DNA from: Microbacterium rhizosphaerae
GTDB taxonomy: Bacteria; Actinomycetota; Actinomycetes; Actinomycetales; Microbacteriaceae
NCBI RefSeq assembly: GCF_034120055.1
Contig: NZ_CP139368.1
Location: forward strand, 682,001-746,000
DNA length: 64,000 nt
Direction: 5' to 3'
Part shown: one piece after another, positions 23,967 through 32,556 of the stretch
Layout: each line of letters begins with the position of its first letter
Position numbering within the stretch: position 1 is the first letter of the stretch
Made by a program: the position numbers and the translations under genes
The notes under the pieces: generated by a model
Seen by the model: the letters and a program-made list of their open reading frames with translations, nothing else
What the model was told of the DNA's origin: nothing
Databases searched by the model: none

Positions 23967-24599
23967 TCAGGACTTCGAGCCGGTGAAGAGCAGGATGCCG
24001 CCGAGTCCGATCATCATCCCGCCGCCGGTCGCGGTCAGTCGCTCCATGCGCCGCGGGGAGCGGCCGAACCAGTCCCGCGCCCCAGACGCGATGAGGGCCC
24101 ACGTGCCGTCGGACAGCAGCGCGAGAACGAAGAAGACCAGGCCGAGCTCGATCATCTGCGTCGGGACCATGCCGGCGTTCAGATCGACGAACTGCGGCAG
24201 CACGGCGACGAAGAAGGCGATCGTCTTCGGGTTCGTGATGCCGACGACGAAGCCCTGACCCAGCTGCTTCCCGTGCGACCGCGGCATCTCCGCGGCGGCG
24301 GCCGCGCGCTCCTTGCGGTGCCGGATCGCCTGCACGCCGAGATAGGCGAGGTAGAGCGCGCCGACCACTTTGAGGATCGTGAACAGCACAACCGACTCGG
24401 CGACGATGCCGCCGATGCCGAAGGCGACCGCCGCGATGATGGGCAGCAGCCCGAGGGCGTTGCCGAGCACGCTCAGCAGGCCGCCGATGCGGCCGAGGGC
24501 GAGGGAGCGGCCGATCGTGAAGAGCACGCTCGGGCCCGGGATCACGATCAGCACGAGCGCCGCGGCGGTGAAGGCGAGGAGGTGGTCGGTGGGCACCAT
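23967..24599 (-). CDS. LysE/RhtB family amino-acid exporter
   Basis: Inner-membrane exporter of 210 residues with about six helices. N-terminal LAFTAAALVLIVIPGPSVLFTIG carries the Pro-Gly-Pro motif of the LysE/RhtB family, followed by AGALYLAYLG-like ALYLAYLGVQAIR and the conserved GFVVGITNPKTIAFFVAVLPQF. The substrate (basic amino acid, homoserine or other) is unclear. On the minus strand TATCCT ends 6 nt before the ATG, indicating leaderless transcription. Confidence 0.9.
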   Translation of the reverse strand: MVPTDHLLAFTAAALVLIVIPGPSVLFTIGRSLALGRIGGLLSVLGNALGLLPIIAAVAFGIGGIVAESVVLFTILKVVGALYLAYLGVQAIRHRKERAAAAAEMPRSHGKQLGQGFVVGITNPKTIAFFVAVLPQFVDLNAGMVPTQMIELGLVFFVLALLSDGTWALIASGARDWFGRSPRRMERLTATGGGMMIGLGGILLFTGSKS

Positions 24600-24605
24600 C
24601 GCGCC

Positions 24606-24611
24606 AGGATA
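24606..24611 (-). promoter_or_regulatory. -10 hexamer TATCCT, leaderless-type
   Basis: Minus-strand TATCCT, 6 nt from the exporter ATG. Confidence 0.5.
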
Positions 24612-24619
24612 GTACCGTC

Positions 24620-24720
24620 GCGAGCCCACCCCCGATTCCCGAGCCCATACCCGATCGACCTCATTCGAGTGAGGGTTCGGGAAACGAATGAGGGCTCGCG
24701 CAAGGGGGATGAGGGCACCC
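24620..24720. repeat. Intergenic palindromic repeat related to the fbiC linker
   Basis: Contains ATTCCCGAGCCCA and ATGAGGGCTCG, both also found at 7465-7510, arranged in inverted fashion around GATCGACCTCATTCGAGTGA. It fills most of the spacer between the divergent exporter and rlmN genes. Confidence 0.5.
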
Positions 24721-24743
24721 GGCACTCGTCCAGTGGCCGCCGG

Positions 24744-24749
24744 TAGCCT
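24744..24749 (+). promoter_or_regulatory. -10 hexamer TAGCCT, leaderless-type
   Basis: TAGCCT ends 6 nt before the rlmN ATG at 24756; no ribosome binding site. Confidence 0.55.
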
Positions 24750-24755
24750 GGACGT

Positions 24756-26012
24756 ATGACCGACACCCCTCCCGTCCGCCCCACGAAGGCCCGCCCGGCG
24801 GATGCGGCTGCACCCCAGGTGCGGCCGAAGACGGAGGGCTGGTCGCAGAAGAAGGATGCCGACGGCCGGCCGCTGCTGCAGTTCGCGAGTCCCCGCCGAG
24901 GCAAGCCGCCGGTGCACCTCGCCGACCTCACGCCCGACGAGCGCGTCGCGAAGGTGATGGAGCTCGGGATGCCCGGCTTCCGCGCGAAGCAGCTCGAGAA
25001 GCACTATCTGAACCACTACACGTCGGATGCCGCGGACATGACCGACCTGCCGGCATCCGGTCGCGACGAGCTGGTCGCGGGACTGCTGCCGCTCCTGCTC
25101 ACCGAGGTGCGACGGCTCGAGACCGATCGCGGCGACACCATCAAGTTCCTCTGGCGCCTGCACGACGGAGCGCTCGTCGAGTCGGTGCTCATGCGCTACC
25201 CCGGGCGCATCACCCTGTGCGTGTCGTCCCAGGCCGGTTGCGGCATGAACTGCCCGTTCTGCGCGACCGGCCAGGCGGGGCTCACCCGCAACATGTCGGC
25301 CGCCGAGATCATCGAGCAGGTCGTGCGTGCCAACGCGCTCATCCGCGCCGGCGGGCTCGGCGATCCCCGCGGCGTGGGGCACGACGAGGAGCGCGTGACC
25401 AACATCGTCTTCATGGGCATGGGCGAGCCTCTCGCCAATTACGCCCGCGTGATGCAGGCCGTCCGCGTGATGACCGACAAGAAGCACGGCATGGGGATGA
25501 GCGCCCGCGGCATCACGGTCTCGACCGTCGGTCTCGTACCCGCCATCAAGAAGCTCGCCGACGAGGACATCCCGGTGACCTTCGCGCTCTCGCTGCACGC
25601 CCCCGACGACGAGCTGCGCGACGAGCTCATCCCGGTGAACTCGCGCTGGAAGGTCGACGAGGCGCTGGATGCCGCGCGCGGCTACTTCGAGCGCACCGGC
25701 CGCCGCGTCTCGATCGAGTACGCGCTCATCAAGGACATGAACGACCACGCCTGGCGCGCCGACCTCCTCGCGGACAAGCTCAACGCCCGCGGCCGCGGCT
25801 GGGTGCACGTGAACCCGATCCCACTGAACCCGACTCCGGGTTCGATCTGGACGGCGTCCGAGAAGCACGTTCAGGACGAGTTCGTCCGCCGCCTCAACGA
25901 CGCGGGCATACCGACGACGCTGCGCGACACGCGCGGCAAGGAGATCGACGGCGCCTGCGGTCAGCTGGTCGCGACCACGGAGGACGAGGCTGCGGCGGCC
26001 GCGCTCGCCTGA
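24756..26012 (+). CDS. rlmN: 23S rRNA (adenine-2503-C2)-methyltransferase RlmN
   Basis: Radical-SAM methyltransferase of 418 residues that methylates A2503 of 23S rRNA and A37 of some tRNAs. The cluster motif CGMNCPFC is at about residues 163-170. Also seen: [40 protein letters not shown] and [11 protein letters not shown]. The second catalytic cysteine (resolving the methylated intermediate) is in EIDGACGQL near the end. The N-terminal 40 residues are an actinobacterial extension. Monocistronic with a leaderless-type promoter. Confidence 0.96.
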   Translation: MTDTPPVRPTKARPADAAAPQVRPKTEGWSQKKDADGRPLLQFASPRRGKPPVHLADLTPDERVAKVMELGMPGFRAKQLEKHYLNHYTSDAADMTDLPASGRDELVAGLLPLLLTEVRRLETDRGDTIKFLWRLHDGALVESVLMRYPGRITLCVSSQAGCGMNCPFCATGQAGLTRNMSAAEIIEQVVRANALIRAGGLGDPRGVGHDEERVTNIVFMGMGEPLANYARVMQAVRVMTDKKHGMGMSARGITVSTVGLVPAIKKLADEDIPVTFALSLHAPDDELRDELIPVNSRWKVDEALDAARGYFERTGRRVSIEYALIKDMNDHAWRADLLADKLNARGRGWVHVNPIPLNPTPGSIWTASEKHVQDEFVRRLNDAGIPTTLRDTRGKEIDGACGQLVATTEDEAAAAALA

Positions 26013-26063
26013 CGCGCCCCAGAGGATGTCCCGCTGAGCGGACGTGCGCGTGAACGCGCGGTG

Positions 26064-26083
26064 GATGTGCAGCTTTGCACATC
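26064..26083. promoter_or_regulatory. Inverted repeat, candidate operator
   Basis: GATGTGCA-GCTT-TGCACATC, a perfect 8-bp inverted repeat 35 bp before the SDR start at 26118 and just upstream of its -10. It may be bound by an unidentified regulator. Confidence 0.5.
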
Positions 26084-26105
26084 GCCCCTGCCTCCGACCC
26101 TGCAT

Positions 26106-26111
26106 TAGTGT
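26106..26111 (+). promoter_or_regulatory. -10 hexamer TAGTGT, leaderless-type
   Basis: Ends 6 nt before the ATG at 26118. Confidence 0.45.
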
Positions 26112-26117
26112 GCAGAC

Positions 26118-26891
26118 ATGGCGACGGGGCTGGGGACCGCAGTGGGGGCCGAGTTGGAGGGCCGTACCGCACTCGTGACGGGTGGGGGAAGCGGCATCGG
26201 CGCCGCGTGCGCGGTCGCACTCGCGCGTGCGGGAGCGCACGTGGTCGTCGTGGACCGCGACGCCGATTCGGCAGCCCGGGTCGCCGCGGAGATCGGTGGC
26301 GAGGACGTCACACTGGACCTCAGCGATGTCGACGCTCTGGCGGAGCGGTCGTTCGACGCCGACATCCTGGTGAACAATGCCGGCATCCAGACGGTCGCCC
26401 CGATCGTCGAGTTCGACCCGGCCGTCTTCCGGCGCATGCTCGATCTCATGGTCGTCGCGCCGTTCCTTCTCACCCGAGCGGTCCTGCCGGGAATGTACGA
26501 GCGCGGCTGGGGCCGCATCGTCAACATCAGCTCGCTGCACGGCCTGCGCGCGAGTCCCTACAAGGTGGCGTATGTGACCGCCAAGCACGCGCTGGAGGGC
26601 CTGTCCAAGGTCACCGCGCTCGAGGGCGGGCCGCGCGGCGTGACCAGCAACTGCATCAATCCCGGCTACGTGCGCACGCCGCTCGTGGAGAAGCAGATCG
26701 CCGATCAGGCGCGGGTGCACGGCATCCCCGAATCCGACGTCGTCGAGAAGGTCATGCTCGTGGAAGCCGCGATCAAGCGCCTGCTGGAACCCGAGGAGGT
26801 CGCAGACCTCGCTCTCTGGCTCTGCGGGCCCACCGCGTCCTCGGTCACCGGTTCGTCGTACACGATGGACGGCGGGTGGAGCGCCAAATGA
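26118..26891 (+). CDS. 3-hydroxybutyrate dehydrogenase-type SDR
   Basis: NAD-dependent short-chain dehydrogenase of 257 residues, resembling D-3-hydroxybutyrate dehydrogenase (3-hydroxybutyrate to acetoacetate). Cofactor motif TGGGSGIGAAC, NNAG in ILVNNAGIQTV, SSLHG, catalytic YVTAK. The segment GVTSNCINPGYVRTPLVEKQIADQA is close to that of known BdhA enzymes and includes the substrate-lid residues. It may start at the ATG at 26118 with a leaderless-type promoter. It overlaps the following hydrolase gene (ATGA), so the pair could hydrolyse a hydroxybutyrate ester or lactone and then oxidise it; that is inference. Confidence 0.87.
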   Translation: MATGLGTAVGAELEGRTALVTGGGSGIGAACAVALARAGAHVVVVDRDADSAARVAAEIGGEDVTLDLSDVDALAERSFDADILVNNAGIQTVAPIVEFDPAVFRRMLDLMVVAPFLLTRAVLPGMYERGWGRIVNISSLHGLRASPYKVAYVTAKHALEGLSKVTALEGGPRGVTSNCINPGYVRTPLVEKQIADQARVHGIPESDVVEKVMLVEAAIKRLLEPEEVADLALWLCGPTASSVTGSSYTMDGGWSAK

Positions 26892-27721
26892 GTCTCGCCG
26901 TCACGACCTTCGGTCCGGAGTCCGGGGGACCGGCCATGCTCGCCGTACACGGGATCACGGCGAACGGACGCTGCTGGGACACCGTGGCGGCCCACCTGCC
27001 GGATCAGCGGATCATCGCGCCGGATCTGCGTGGCCGCGGACGCAGCAACAGGATGCCCGGTCCCTACGGACTCCGCCGGCATGCAGCCGACCTCGCCGAG
27101 CTGATCGACGCCGACGCAGGCGGAGGGAGGACGGTGATCGGGCACTCGATGGGTGCCTTCGCCGTGGTGATGCTCGCGGCCCAGAGGCCCGACCTCGTCG
27201 ACAGGCTCGTGCTCGTCGACGGCGGCTTCCCGCTCGAGCTGCCGCCCGGCGCCACGAGCGTGGACGACCTCGACCCCGGCGTGCTGCTGGGTCCGGCGGC
27301 CGCCCGGCTCGCCATGGAATTCTCCGACCCGGAGGCCTACCTCGACTTCTGGCGCGCGCATCCGTCGTTCGCGCGGGACATGACGCCCGCGGTCGAGGCG
27401 TACGCCCTGTACGACCTGGAGGGCGAGCCGCCTCACCTGCGGCCCTCCACCGTGGCCGCAGCCATGATGCAGGACGCCCTCGAGCTGTACGGACCGGAGT
27501 GGTACCTCGACGCCCTGCGCGGGCTGCGCATGCCCGTCACCGTGCTGCGCGCTCCACGCGGTCTCCTGGATGCCGAGCCCATCTACGCGCCCGGCGTTCT
27601 CGAGTCGTTCCGCGACCTGATTCCCCAGCTCGAGATCGTCGAGGTCGACGACGTCAACCACTACACGATCCTCTTCGCGGACCGCGGCGCCGAGCGCGTG
27701 GCCGAAGCCGCATCCCGCTGA
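26888..27721 (+). CDS. Alpha/beta hydrolase
   Basis: Serine hydrolase of 277 residues, cytoplasmic. HG motif AVHGITANGRCWD (oxyanion hole), Asp-containing IAPDLRGRGRS, nucleophile elbow GHSMGAF, and late DDVNHYTILF with the catalytic His. No signal peptide. The substrate is unknown. Start is the ATG overlapping the stop of the dehydrogenase. The stop codon lies in the first unit of a 16-bp tandem repeat. Confidence 0.85.
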   Translation: MSLAVTTFGPESGGPAMLAVHGITANGRCWDTVAAHLPDQRIIAPDLRGRGRSNRMPGPYGLRRHAADLAELIDADAGGGRTVIGHSMGAFAVVMLAAQRPDLVDRLVLVDGGFPLELPPGATSVDDLDPGVLLGPAAARLAMEFSDPEAYLDFWRAHPSFARDMTPAVEAYALYDLEGEPPHLRPSTVAAAMMQDALELYGPEWYLDALRGLRMPVTVLRAPRGLLDAEPIYAPGVLESFRDLIPQLEIVEVDDVNHYTILFADRGAERVAEAASR

Positions 27722-27752
27722 AGCCGCATCCCGCTGAACCCGCATCCCGCTG
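27705..27752. repeat. 16-bp tandem repeat, three units
   Basis: AAGCCGCATCCCGCTG twice, then AACCCGCATCCCGCTG. The first unit contains the last codons and stop of the upstream hydrolase gene; the third ends 22 bp before the next ATG. Confidence 0.85.
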
Positions 27753-27774
27753 AACCCGAGCCGAAGGAGCCGAC

Positions 27775-28842
27775 ATGACGGAGCTGTTCGAGGGCATCAC
27801 CGTCTACCGCATCGAGACGGACCGCTATACGGCCAACGTCCTCGAGCGGCCGGCATCCGATCCCTCCGCGCCCGACACGACGGTCGTGTTCGTGCACGGC
27901 AACGTCTCGTCGTCGCTCTTCTACCAGCCGACGATGCTCGCACTTCCCGCGGCGGTCCGCGCGCTCGCGATCGACCTGCGCGGCTTCGGCGACAGTGAGA
28001 CGAAGCCGGTGGATGCGACGCGAGGCCTCCGTGACTTCGCGGACGACGTCCGTGCTGTGCTCGACGCCCTCGACCTCGACGCCGTGCACCTGGTGGGCTG
28101 GAGCATGGGCGGGGGAGTCGTGCTGCAGGTTGCGCTCGATGAGCCGGAGCGCGTGCTGTCGCTCGTCCTCGAGTCGCCGGTCTCGCCGTACGGCTTCGGC
28201 GGCACTCATGGACCCCACGGTGAGCGCAACGACGCCGAGGGAGCGGGCACGGGCGGCGGCGGAGCCAACCCGGACTTCGTCGCGCGGCTGGAGGCCGGGG
28301 ACACCTCTGCCGACGCCCAGACCTCTCCGCGCACGGTATACCGCACGGCGTACGTCGCCAAGCCCGAACTGCAGGATGCGTACGAGGACGCGTGGGTCGC
28401 CTCGATGCTCACCACGAAGACGGGCGTGGACAACTACCCGGGCGACGCGGCCGTCTCGGAGAAGTGGCCGGGCTTCGCCGCAGGAACGAGGGGCGTGCTC
28501 AACACCATGACCCCCCAGCACCTGAATCTCTCCGGGATCGTCGAGCTGGAGGTGAAGCCGCCGATCCTCTGGATCCGCGGCGAGAAGGACGCGATCGTCT
28601 CCGATGCCTCGTTCTTCGACCTCAACCAGCTCGGCCTGCTCGGCGTCATCCCGGGATGGCCGGGAGCCGAGGTCGCGCCGCCTCAGCCGATGGTCACGCA
28701 GACGCGCGCGGTGCTCGAACGCTACGCGGCGAGCGGCGGCACGTACCGTGAGGTCGCGCTGCCGGACGCCGGTCACGCGCCGCACCTCGACGAGGCCGAG
28801 ACGTTCGATCGGGAGCTCGCCTCGCACATCGGCGCCGCCTGA
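27775..28842 (+). CDS. Alpha/beta hydrolase
   Basis: Second serine hydrolase, 355 residues, not closely similar to the one before. VVFVHGNVSSSLFYQP (oxyanion hole), IDLRGFGDSETKPVD, nucleophile elbow GWSMGGGV, acid in LWIRGEKDAIVSD, catalytic His in PDAGHAPHLDEAE. A Gly-rich insertion (GTHGPHGERNDAEGAGTGGGG) enlarges the cap. GAAGGAG lies 8 nt before the ATG. It could be a haloalkane/epoxide or ester hydrolase; substrate unknown. Confidence 0.85.
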   Translation: MTELFEGITVYRIETDRYTANVLERPASDPSAPDTTVVFVHGNVSSSLFYQPTMLALPAAVRALAIDLRGFGDSETKPVDATRGLRDFADDVRAVLDALDLDAVHLVGWSMGGGVVLQVALDEPERVLSLVLESPVSPYGFGGTHGPHGERNDAEGAGTGGGGANPDFVARLEAGDTSADAQTSPRTVYRTAYVAKPELQDAYEDAWVASMLTTKTGVDNYPGDAAVSEKWPGFAAGTRGVLNTMTPQHLNLSGIVELEVKPPILWIRGEKDAIVSDASFFDLNQLGLLGVIPGWPGAEVAPPQPMVTQTRAVLERYAASGGTYREVALPDAGHAPHLDEAETFDRELASHIGAA

Positions 28843-28927
28843 CGCCGAGCGCACAGCGGGGGCCCCGGGGCGGTCGCCCATAGGCGGCGTCCAGGGGACG
28901 CCCACGAGATGCCCAGGCGGGCTTCTC

Positions 28928-28933
28928 TAGCGT
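28928..28933 (+). promoter_or_regulatory. -10 hexamer TAGCGT, leaderless-type
   Basis: Ends 6 nt before the ATG at 28940. Confidence 0.5.
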
Positions 28934-28939
28934 GGTGGG

Positions 28940-30394
28940 ATGTCGTTCTCCGCGCACCGCCCCGGCCGCATGGACTCCCAGGGACGGATCTCGTTCGAAC
29001 TCGACGAACCCGGCAGCGGCGAGGACGCAGATGAGTGGGCGTTCCTGAGGGAGTTCGAGCCGGACGCGACGCAGGCCACCGAGCCGGTCGAGCCGATCGC
29101 GGTCGAGCCGCAGGCTGCCCCGCATCCCGAGCCCCGCGCGCCGCGCCCGCCGCGCGAGAAGCGGGAGCGCATGCCGCTGCGGCCCGCGCGCACCCTCGCG
29201 ATCCTCGGCGGCGCGGAGGGTGCGATCCTCGACCGCGTGCCGGGCGAGACCCCCAAGTTCGTGCAGATGTTCTTCGTGCTGCTGGGCACGGCGGTCGTCG
29301 CCGCGATCTCGATGCTGTTCGCGCTGACCACCGGCGCGCAGGCGTGGCTCTGGATCGCGATCCCGCTCGCCCTCCTCTGGGCGCTCCTGATCTTCAACCT
29401 CGACCGCTTCCTCACGTCGACGATGTCGTCGACCCGCAGCATCCCGAAGCTCATCGCCCTCGCCATCCCTCGTGTGCTGATGGCCGCGCTGATCGGATTC
29501 GTGGTCGCCGAGCCCGTCGTCCTGCAGGTCTTCCACAACGACATCGCCCGGGAGGTCGCCTCGACCAACATCGTGCAGGCGCAGTCCGACCAGAACGCGC
29601 TGGAGCGAGGCCCGGAGAAGAAGGCGATGGATGCCGCCGCCCAGCGGGTCTCGGCACTCCAGCAGCAGGCCAAGACCGGCATCGTCGCGGGCACATCGGG
29701 CAACTCCGCATCCCAGTCCGCCGCCCAGAGCACGGTCGACGACCTGACCGCGAAGCTCGCTGCCCAGCAGAAGGTCATCGACGCGGCCCGTGCGCTCTAC
29801 CAGTGCGAACTGACCGGGCAGGGCGTCGGCACCGTCCCGGGCTGCACCGGAGTGAAGGGTCAGGGCGCGAGCTCGTCGGCCGCCCAGGCTCAGCTCGCTC
29901 AGGCCCAGCAGACCTACGACGCGCTCGCCGCCCAGCTGCGCGATGCGAACTCGCAGCTCGGCGCGGCGACCGCGGCCGAGAAGAGCCAGACCACGGCATC
30001 CGAGTCGACCAACCGCGCCGCGGCCAAGAGCGAGCTCCCCGCCGCGCAGAGGCAGTACGACGCTGCGCTCGCGGCCTACAACGCGAGAGCGGATGCGGTG
30101 GCCCAGGGCAACGCCGGCGCGGTCGGTCTGCTGAGCCAGATCACGGCGCTGGGCACGCTGGGCGAGAAGCAGCCGGCGATCCTCTGGGCGCACTGGCTGA
30201 TCGCGGGGCTGTTCTTCATGATCGAGCTGCTGCCGGTTCTCGTGAAGGTGCTGACGAGCTACGGCGAGCCCAGCCTGTACGAGCGCACGGCGGCCATCCG
30301 CAAGAGCGTCGAGCTCGACCGGGTGAGCGCGGAAGGGTTCCGCGACAGGGCGGCCATCGTGACGACCGCCGCCCAGGAGGCGGAGCCCGCCTGA
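28940..30394 (+). CDS. DUF4407 membrane protein with long coiled coil
   Basis: 484-residue membrane protein of the DUF4407 family, function unknown. An acidic, Pro-rich cytoplasmic N-terminus (about 1-90) is followed by helices FVQMFFVLLGTAVVAAISML, LWIAIPLALLWALLIFNLD and IPRVLMAALIGFVVAEPVVL. The stretch LLIFNLDRFLTSTMSS is typical of the family. A Gln/Ala-rich coiled coil of nearly 190 residues (about 205-395), presumably outside the cytoplasm, precedes a last helix HWLIAGLFFMIELLPVLVKVL. It contains two cysteines (YQCELTGQG, VPGCTG) that could form a disulfide. Confidence 0.85.
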   Translation: MSFSAHRPGRMDSQGRISFELDEPGSGEDADEWAFLREFEPDATQATEPVEPIAVEPQAAPHPEPRAPRPPREKRERMPLRPARTLAILGGAEGAILDRVPGETPKFVQMFFVLLGTAVVAAISMLFALTTGAQAWLWIAIPLALLWALLIFNLDRFLTSTMSSTRSIPKLIALAIPRVLMAALIGFVVAEPVVLQVFHNDIAREVASTNIVQAQSDQNALERGPEKKAMDAAAQRVSALQQQAKTGIVAGTSGNSASQSAAQSTVDDLTAKLAAQQKVIDAARALYQCELTGQGVGTVPGCTGVKGQGASSSAAQAQLAQAQQTYDALAAQLRDANSQLGAATAAEKSQTTASESTNRAAAKSELPAAQRQYDAALAAYNARADAVAQGNAGAVGLLSQITALGTLGEKQPAILWAHWLIAGLFFMIELLPVLVKVLTSYGEPSLYERTAAIRKSVELDRVSAEGFRDRAAIVTTAAQEAEPA

Positions 30395-30465
30395 GGACCG
30401 AGCCCGCGCCCGGAACGCGCTCTGGGAGGTGTCGTCGACACGGTTCGAGGGTGCAGGATGTCCGC

Positions 30466-31026
30466 ATGGAGACCTGGGACGCGATGAGATCACGGCGCAA
30501 TGTCCGGCAGTTCACGGATCAGCCCGTCAGCGACGACGCGCTCGACAGGATCCTCGAGGCCGGAAGGCGCGCACCGTCTGCGGGCAATTGGCAGCCCTGG
30601 GATTTCGTGCTCGTGACGGACGGGGCGCAGCTGGGCGAGCTGTCCAAGGTCTGGCGAGGAGCGGGGCATGTCGCGCGAGCCGCCGCGGCGATCGCGATCG
30701 TCGCGCCCGAGCCGAAGGACGCCCAGCAGGCGGCCCTGCTGCATTACGACCTGGGTCAGGCGACATACGCCATGATGGTCGCGGCCGCGGACCTCGGCGT
30801 CGGAACCGGTCATGCCGCGGTCGCCGATCAGGAGCAGGCGAAGCGGGTGCTCGGCTTCCCGGAGGGACGATTCCTCGCCTATGTGCTGTCCGCCGGCTAT
30901 CCCGCCGACAAGCCGCTGACCGTCATCAAGCGGCTTGACAGGCGCCCGTTCGACGAGGTCGTCCACCGCGGGACCTGGAACGCCGCATCCTCCGATGCGG
31001 CGGCCGAGCCCGCCGATCGGGCCTGA
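30466..31026 (+). CDS. Nitroreductase family protein
   Basis: FMN-dependent oxidoreductase of 186 residues. The N-terminal RSRRNVRQFTDQPV binds the FMN phosphate, with APSAGNWQPWDFVLV next and GQATYAMMVAAADLGVGTGHA in the dimer core. The C-terminus RVLGFPEGRFLAYVLSAGYP is typical. Physiological substrate unknown. CAGGAT ends 6 nt before the ATG, a weak leaderless-type promoter. Confidence 0.9.
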   Translation: METWDAMRSRRNVRQFTDQPVSDDALDRILEAGRRAPSAGNWQPWDFVLVTDGAQLGELSKVWRGAGHVARAAAAIAIVAPEPKDAQQAALLHYDLGQATYAMMVAAADLGVGTGHAAVADQEQAKRVLGFPEGRFLAYVLSAGYPADKPLTVIKRLDRRPFDEVVHRGTWNAASSDAAAEPADRA

Positions 31027-31051
31027 GGCCCGACCCCGCTCCCGGGCGCAT

Positions 31052-31057
31052 TAGCGT
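31052..31057 (+). promoter_or_regulatory. -10 hexamer TAGCGT, leaderless-type
   Basis: Ends 6 nt before the ATG at 31064. Confidence 0.5.
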
Positions 31058-31063
31058 GGAGAC

Positions 31064-32071
31064 ATGAAGTATCGCTACCTCGGAAACAGCGGCCTGAAGG
31101 TCTCGGAGATCACGTACGGAAACTGGGTGACGCACGCGTCCCAAGTCGACGACAGCGCGGCGATCGCCACCGTGCACGCGGCCCTCGACGCCGGCATCAC
31201 GACGTTCGACACCGCCGACACCTACGCCAACACCGCCGCCGAGGTCGTGCTCGGCAAGGCGCTCGCCGGTCAGCGCCGGGAGTCGCTGGAGATCTTCACG
31301 AAGGTCTACTGGCCGATCGGACCGAAGGGCGCGAACGACGTCGGCCTCAGCCGCAAGCACATCTTCGAGGGCATCGACGGGTCGCTGAAGCGGCTCGGCG
31401 TGGATTACGTCGACCTGTACCAGGCGCACCGCTTCGACTACGAGACCCCGCTCGAGGAGACCTTCCTCGCCTTCGCCGACATCGTCCGCCAGGGCAAGGC
31501 GCTCTACATCGGCGTCTCGGAGTGGACGGCCGACCAGCTGGTCGCCGGCGCCGAGCTCGCACGCGAGCTGAAGGTCCCGTTCATCTCGAACCAGCCGCAG
31601 TACTCCATGCTGTGGCGCGTGATCGAGGAGAAGGTCGTCCCCACGAGTGAGGAGCTCGGCCTCTCGCAGATCGTGTGGTCCCCCATCGCGCAGGGCGTGC
31701 TCTCGGGCAAGTACCTGCCGGGCCAGCCGCTGCCCGAGGGCTCGCGCGCGACCGACGAGAAGAGCGGCGCGGCCTTCATCCAGCGCTTCATGACGGACGA
31801 GGTCCTCACCGCGGTCCAACGCCTGCAGCCGATCGCCGAGGACCTCGGCCTCGCGATGCCGCAGCTCGCGATCGCGTGGGTGCTGCAGAACCCGAACGTC
31901 GCGGCGGCCCTCGTGGGCGCCTCGCGGCCGGAGCAGATCGCCTCGAACGTCGCCGCATCCGGAATCGTCCTCGACGGCGACGTCATGTCGGCCATCGACG
32001 AGGCGCTCGGCGACGTCGTGGTGCGCGACCCGAAGCTGACCGACGAGGTCTCGCCGCGGACCCGTCCGTGA
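31064..32071 (+). CDS. Aldo/keto reductase (Kv-beta-like, AKR6 type)
   Basis: NADPH-dependent reductase of 335 residues with a TIM barrel. MKYRYLGNSGLKVSEI at the start, catalytic Asp/Tyr in FDTADTYANTAAE, Lys in IFTKVYWP, His in YQAHRFDY, and the NADPH site VGASRPEQIASN. The stretch NQPQYSMLWRVIEEKVVP is characteristic of the Kv-beta/YghZ group. Probably a detoxifying aldehyde or ketone reductase. Leaderless-type promoter. Confidence 0.92.
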   Translation: MKYRYLGNSGLKVSEITYGNWVTHASQVDDSAAIATVHAALDAGITTFDTADTYANTAAEVVLGKALAGQRRESLEIFTKVYWPIGPKGANDVGLSRKHIFEGIDGSLKRLGVDYVDLYQAHRFDYETPLEETFLAFADIVRQGKALYIGVSEWTADQLVAGAELARELKVPFISNQPQYSMLWRVIEEKVVPTSEELGLSQIVWSPIAQGVLSGKYLPGQPLPEGSRATDEKSGAAFIQRFMTDEVLTAVQRLQPIAEDLGLAMPQLAIAWVLQNPNVAAALVGASRPEQIASNVAASGIVLDGDVMSAIDEALGDVVVRDPKLTDEVSPRTRP

Positions 32072-32095
32072 CGGCGCCGTCGCGGCCCTGATCGG

Positions 32096-32554
32096 ATGAT
32101 CACCAGCGCCGGCATCCTCCTGTACCGGCGTGCGCCGGCGCTGGAGGTGTTCATCGCGCACATGGGCGGGCCGTTCTGGGCCCGCAAGGACGCCGGCGCG
32201 TGGTCGATCCCGAAGGGCGAGTACGACGCGGCGACCGAAGACGCGTGGGATGCGGCGACCCGCGAGTTCCGAGAGGAGCTCGGGGTCGCCCCTCCCGACG
32301 CGCACGTGCTCGACCTCGGAGCGTTCACGGTCACGTCGGGCAAGCGGCTCGCCGTGTTCGCACAGGACGGCACGGACTGGGGCCCCGGTCCGTTCGAGTT
32401 CGGCGAGTTCGAGCTCGAATGGCCGCCCCGTTCCGGCAAGCTGCAGAGCTTTCCCGAGGTCGACCGCGCGGAGTGGGCGACGACGGATGCGGCGCGCCTG
32501 CGCCTCGTCAAGGGCCAGGTGCCGATCCTGGACGTCTTGCAGCGCCTCGTCTGA
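32096..32554 (+). CDS. NUDIX hydrolase
   Basis: 152-residue pyrophosphohydrolase-fold protein. SAGILLYRRAPALEVFIAH opens the fold; the nudix box is GEYDAATEDAWDAATREF then REELGV, with the metal-binding glutamates in REELG. It resembles the group acting on NTPs or dinucleoside polyphosphates, but the substrate is unknown. It follows the aldo/keto reductase by 24 bp and ends 2 bp from the convergent SRPBCC gene. Confidence 0.9.
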   Translation: MITSAGILLYRRAPALEVFIAHMGGPFWARKDAGAWSIPKGEYDAATEDAWDAATREFREELGVAPPDAHVLDLGAFTVTSGKRLAVFAQDGTDWGPGPFEFGEFELEWPPRSGKLQSFPEVDRAEWATTDAARLRLVKGQVPILDVLQRLV

Positions 32555-32556
32555 CG

